Positions 5,467 to 6,116 of a stretch of 6,116 nt of DNA are shown here, one piece after another. The translations under genes and the position numbers were made by a program. The stretch comes from Clostridia bacterium (GTDB taxonomy: Bacteria > Bacillota > Clostridia > Christensenellales > Aristaeellaceae), in NCBI GenBank assembly GCA_016297535.1, contig JAEDGL010000144.1, forward strand, positions 1-6,116, given 5' to 3'. The stretch's first letter is position 1. Each line of letters begins with the position of its first letter. A model generated the notes under the pieces. That model saw nothing but the letters and a program-made list of their open reading frames with translations. It was not told the origin of the DNA and did no database searches.

Positions 5467-6116
5467 TTATTTGCGTCCCCTGTCCGCAAAGCCCACCTTG
5501 CGCTGCACCTTGCGCAGCATGCGGGTGGCCATGCGGCTGGCGATTTCGGCGTTCTCATCCAGCACGCCCTGCAGATAGGTCTTGTCGGCCATCAGGCGCT
5601 TGTGCTCGGCCTGCAGGGGCTCGAGGGTGGCGATCACCACGTCGGCAACCCTCTCCTTCAGCTTGCCGTAGCCCTGACCGGCCAGTTCGGCGGCGGCCTG
5701 CTCCACGGTGGTGTCGGTAAGCGCGGCAATGATGGAAAGCAGATTGCTTACACCGGGCTTGGCGGCGGGATCAAAGCGGATGTCGGCGTCGCTGTCGGTA
5801 ACCGCGCGCTTGATCTTGCGGCGGATCACATCCGGCGGATCCAGCAGGGCGATATAGGTATCCTCGGGGTCGGATTTGCTCATTTTGCGGGTGGGCTCCT
5901 GCAGGCTCATCACGCGGGTACCCACCTTGCCAAACACGCCCTCGGGCACGGTGAATACGTCGCCGTAAATGCCGTTGAAGCGCTGGGCGATATCGCGCGC
6001 CAGCTCCAGATGCTGCTTCTGATCCGCGCCGATGGGCACCACGGAGGTGCCAAAGAGCAGGATATCCGCCGCCATCAGCACGGGATAGGTAAACAGGCCG
6101 GCGTTGATGTTGTCGG
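5467..6116 (-). CDS. trpS: Tryptophanyl-tRNA synthetase, N-terminal part outside window
   Basis: Charges tRNA-Trp with tryptophan in an ATP-dependent class Ic aminoacyl-tRNA synthetase reaction; cytoplasmic and essential. The visible 215 residues are the C-terminal two thirds of a protein usually about 330-340 aa. They open with NINAGLFTYPVLMAADILLF, then PIGADQKQHLELARDIAQRF (tryptophan/adenylate pocket), then MSLQEPTRKMSKSD, whose KMSKS ATP-binding loop is encoded at 5872-5886. Next come KIKRAVTDSD and GVSNLLSIIAALT, then the helical C-terminal anticodon-binding region ending FADRGRK. The reading frame stays open to the right edge, so the GTG at 6081 (the V of YPVLMAAD) is internal, and the start and HIGH-like motif lie beyond 6116. 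It resembles the bacterial TrpS of E. coli type rather than the divergent TrpRS II. It is convergent with the PIG-L gene and shares its terminator. Confidence 0.97.
   Translation of the reverse strand, partial: DNINAGLFTYPVLMAADILLFGTSVVPIGADQKQHLELARDIAQRFNGIYGDVFTVPEGVFGKVGTRVMSLQEPTRKMSKSDPEDTYIALLDPPDVIRRKIKRAVTDSDADIRFDPAAKPGVSNLLSIIAALTDTTVEQAAAELAGQGYGKLKERVADVVIATLEPLQAEHKRLMADKTYLQGVLDENAEIASRMATRMLRKVQRKVGFADRGRK

Noticed and set aside
6079..6081. GTG as the start of trpS
   Set aside because: The frame stays open to 6116 and encodes the conserved NINAGLFTYP segment upstream, so the GTG is an internal valine.
1..6116. Mobile elements, CRISPR, tRNA or rRNA genes
   Set aside because: No regularly spaced repeats, transposase or integrase motifs, terminal inverted repeats around a gene, or tRNA-like cloverleaf sequence was seen. 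The only intergenic stretches (83, 111 and 108 nt) are explained by promoters, a dyad and terminators.

Overview
The window reads as an ordinary chromosomal housekeeping segment of a GC-rich, Gram-positive-type bacterium, most likely a member of the Clostridia/Firmicutes. Four things point there: strong Shine-Dalgarno sites (GGAGG, AGGAGG), sigma-A-like promoters with near-consensus boxes, a stand-alone YpsC/RlmL-type 23S rRNA methyltransferase, and a small CmpB-type membrane protein (PF06541) typical of that group. Genus or family cannot be fixed from the sequence alone. I see no mobile element, tRNA, rRNA, CRISPR array or phage gene.

Layout. (1) Positions 1-1032 hold the 3' part of an NADP-type isocitrate dehydrogenase, cut by the left edge. 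(2) A consensus promoter (1063-1091) then drives a two-gene unit: murI (glutamate racemase, GTG start at 1116) and wecB/mnaA (non-hydrolysing UDP-GlcNAc 2-epimerase), joined by an ATGA stop/start overlap. (3) A small membrane protein gene lies on the minus strand (2983-3324). Its stop codon overlaps the wecB stop, and its 5' end faces rlmL. (4) The 3325-3435 divergent intergenic region carries an extended -10 promoter for rlmL and an operator-like inverted repeat. (5) rlmL and a PIG-L/LmbE-family deacetylase gene form a second plus-strand unit (3436-5358). (6) A perfect 13-bp stem hairpin (5380-5409) separates this unit from trpS, which enters from the right edge on the minus strand and is cut there.

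How the genes work together. MurI supplies D-glutamate for peptidoglycan. WecB supplies UDP-ManNAc for teichoic-acid-type or capsular polymers, so the first operon is plausibly a cell-envelope precursor unit. RlmL (rRNA modification) and TrpRS (tRNA charging) are translation genes. The PIG-L protein is a zinc deacetylase of unknown substrate that is transcriptionally tied to rlmL.

I found no convincing previously undescribed system. The observations most worth checking are regulatory: a 12-nt palindrome lying exactly between the murI ribosome-binding site and its start, and a GATGAA-N4-TTCATC dyad between the divergent membrane-protein gene and rlmL.
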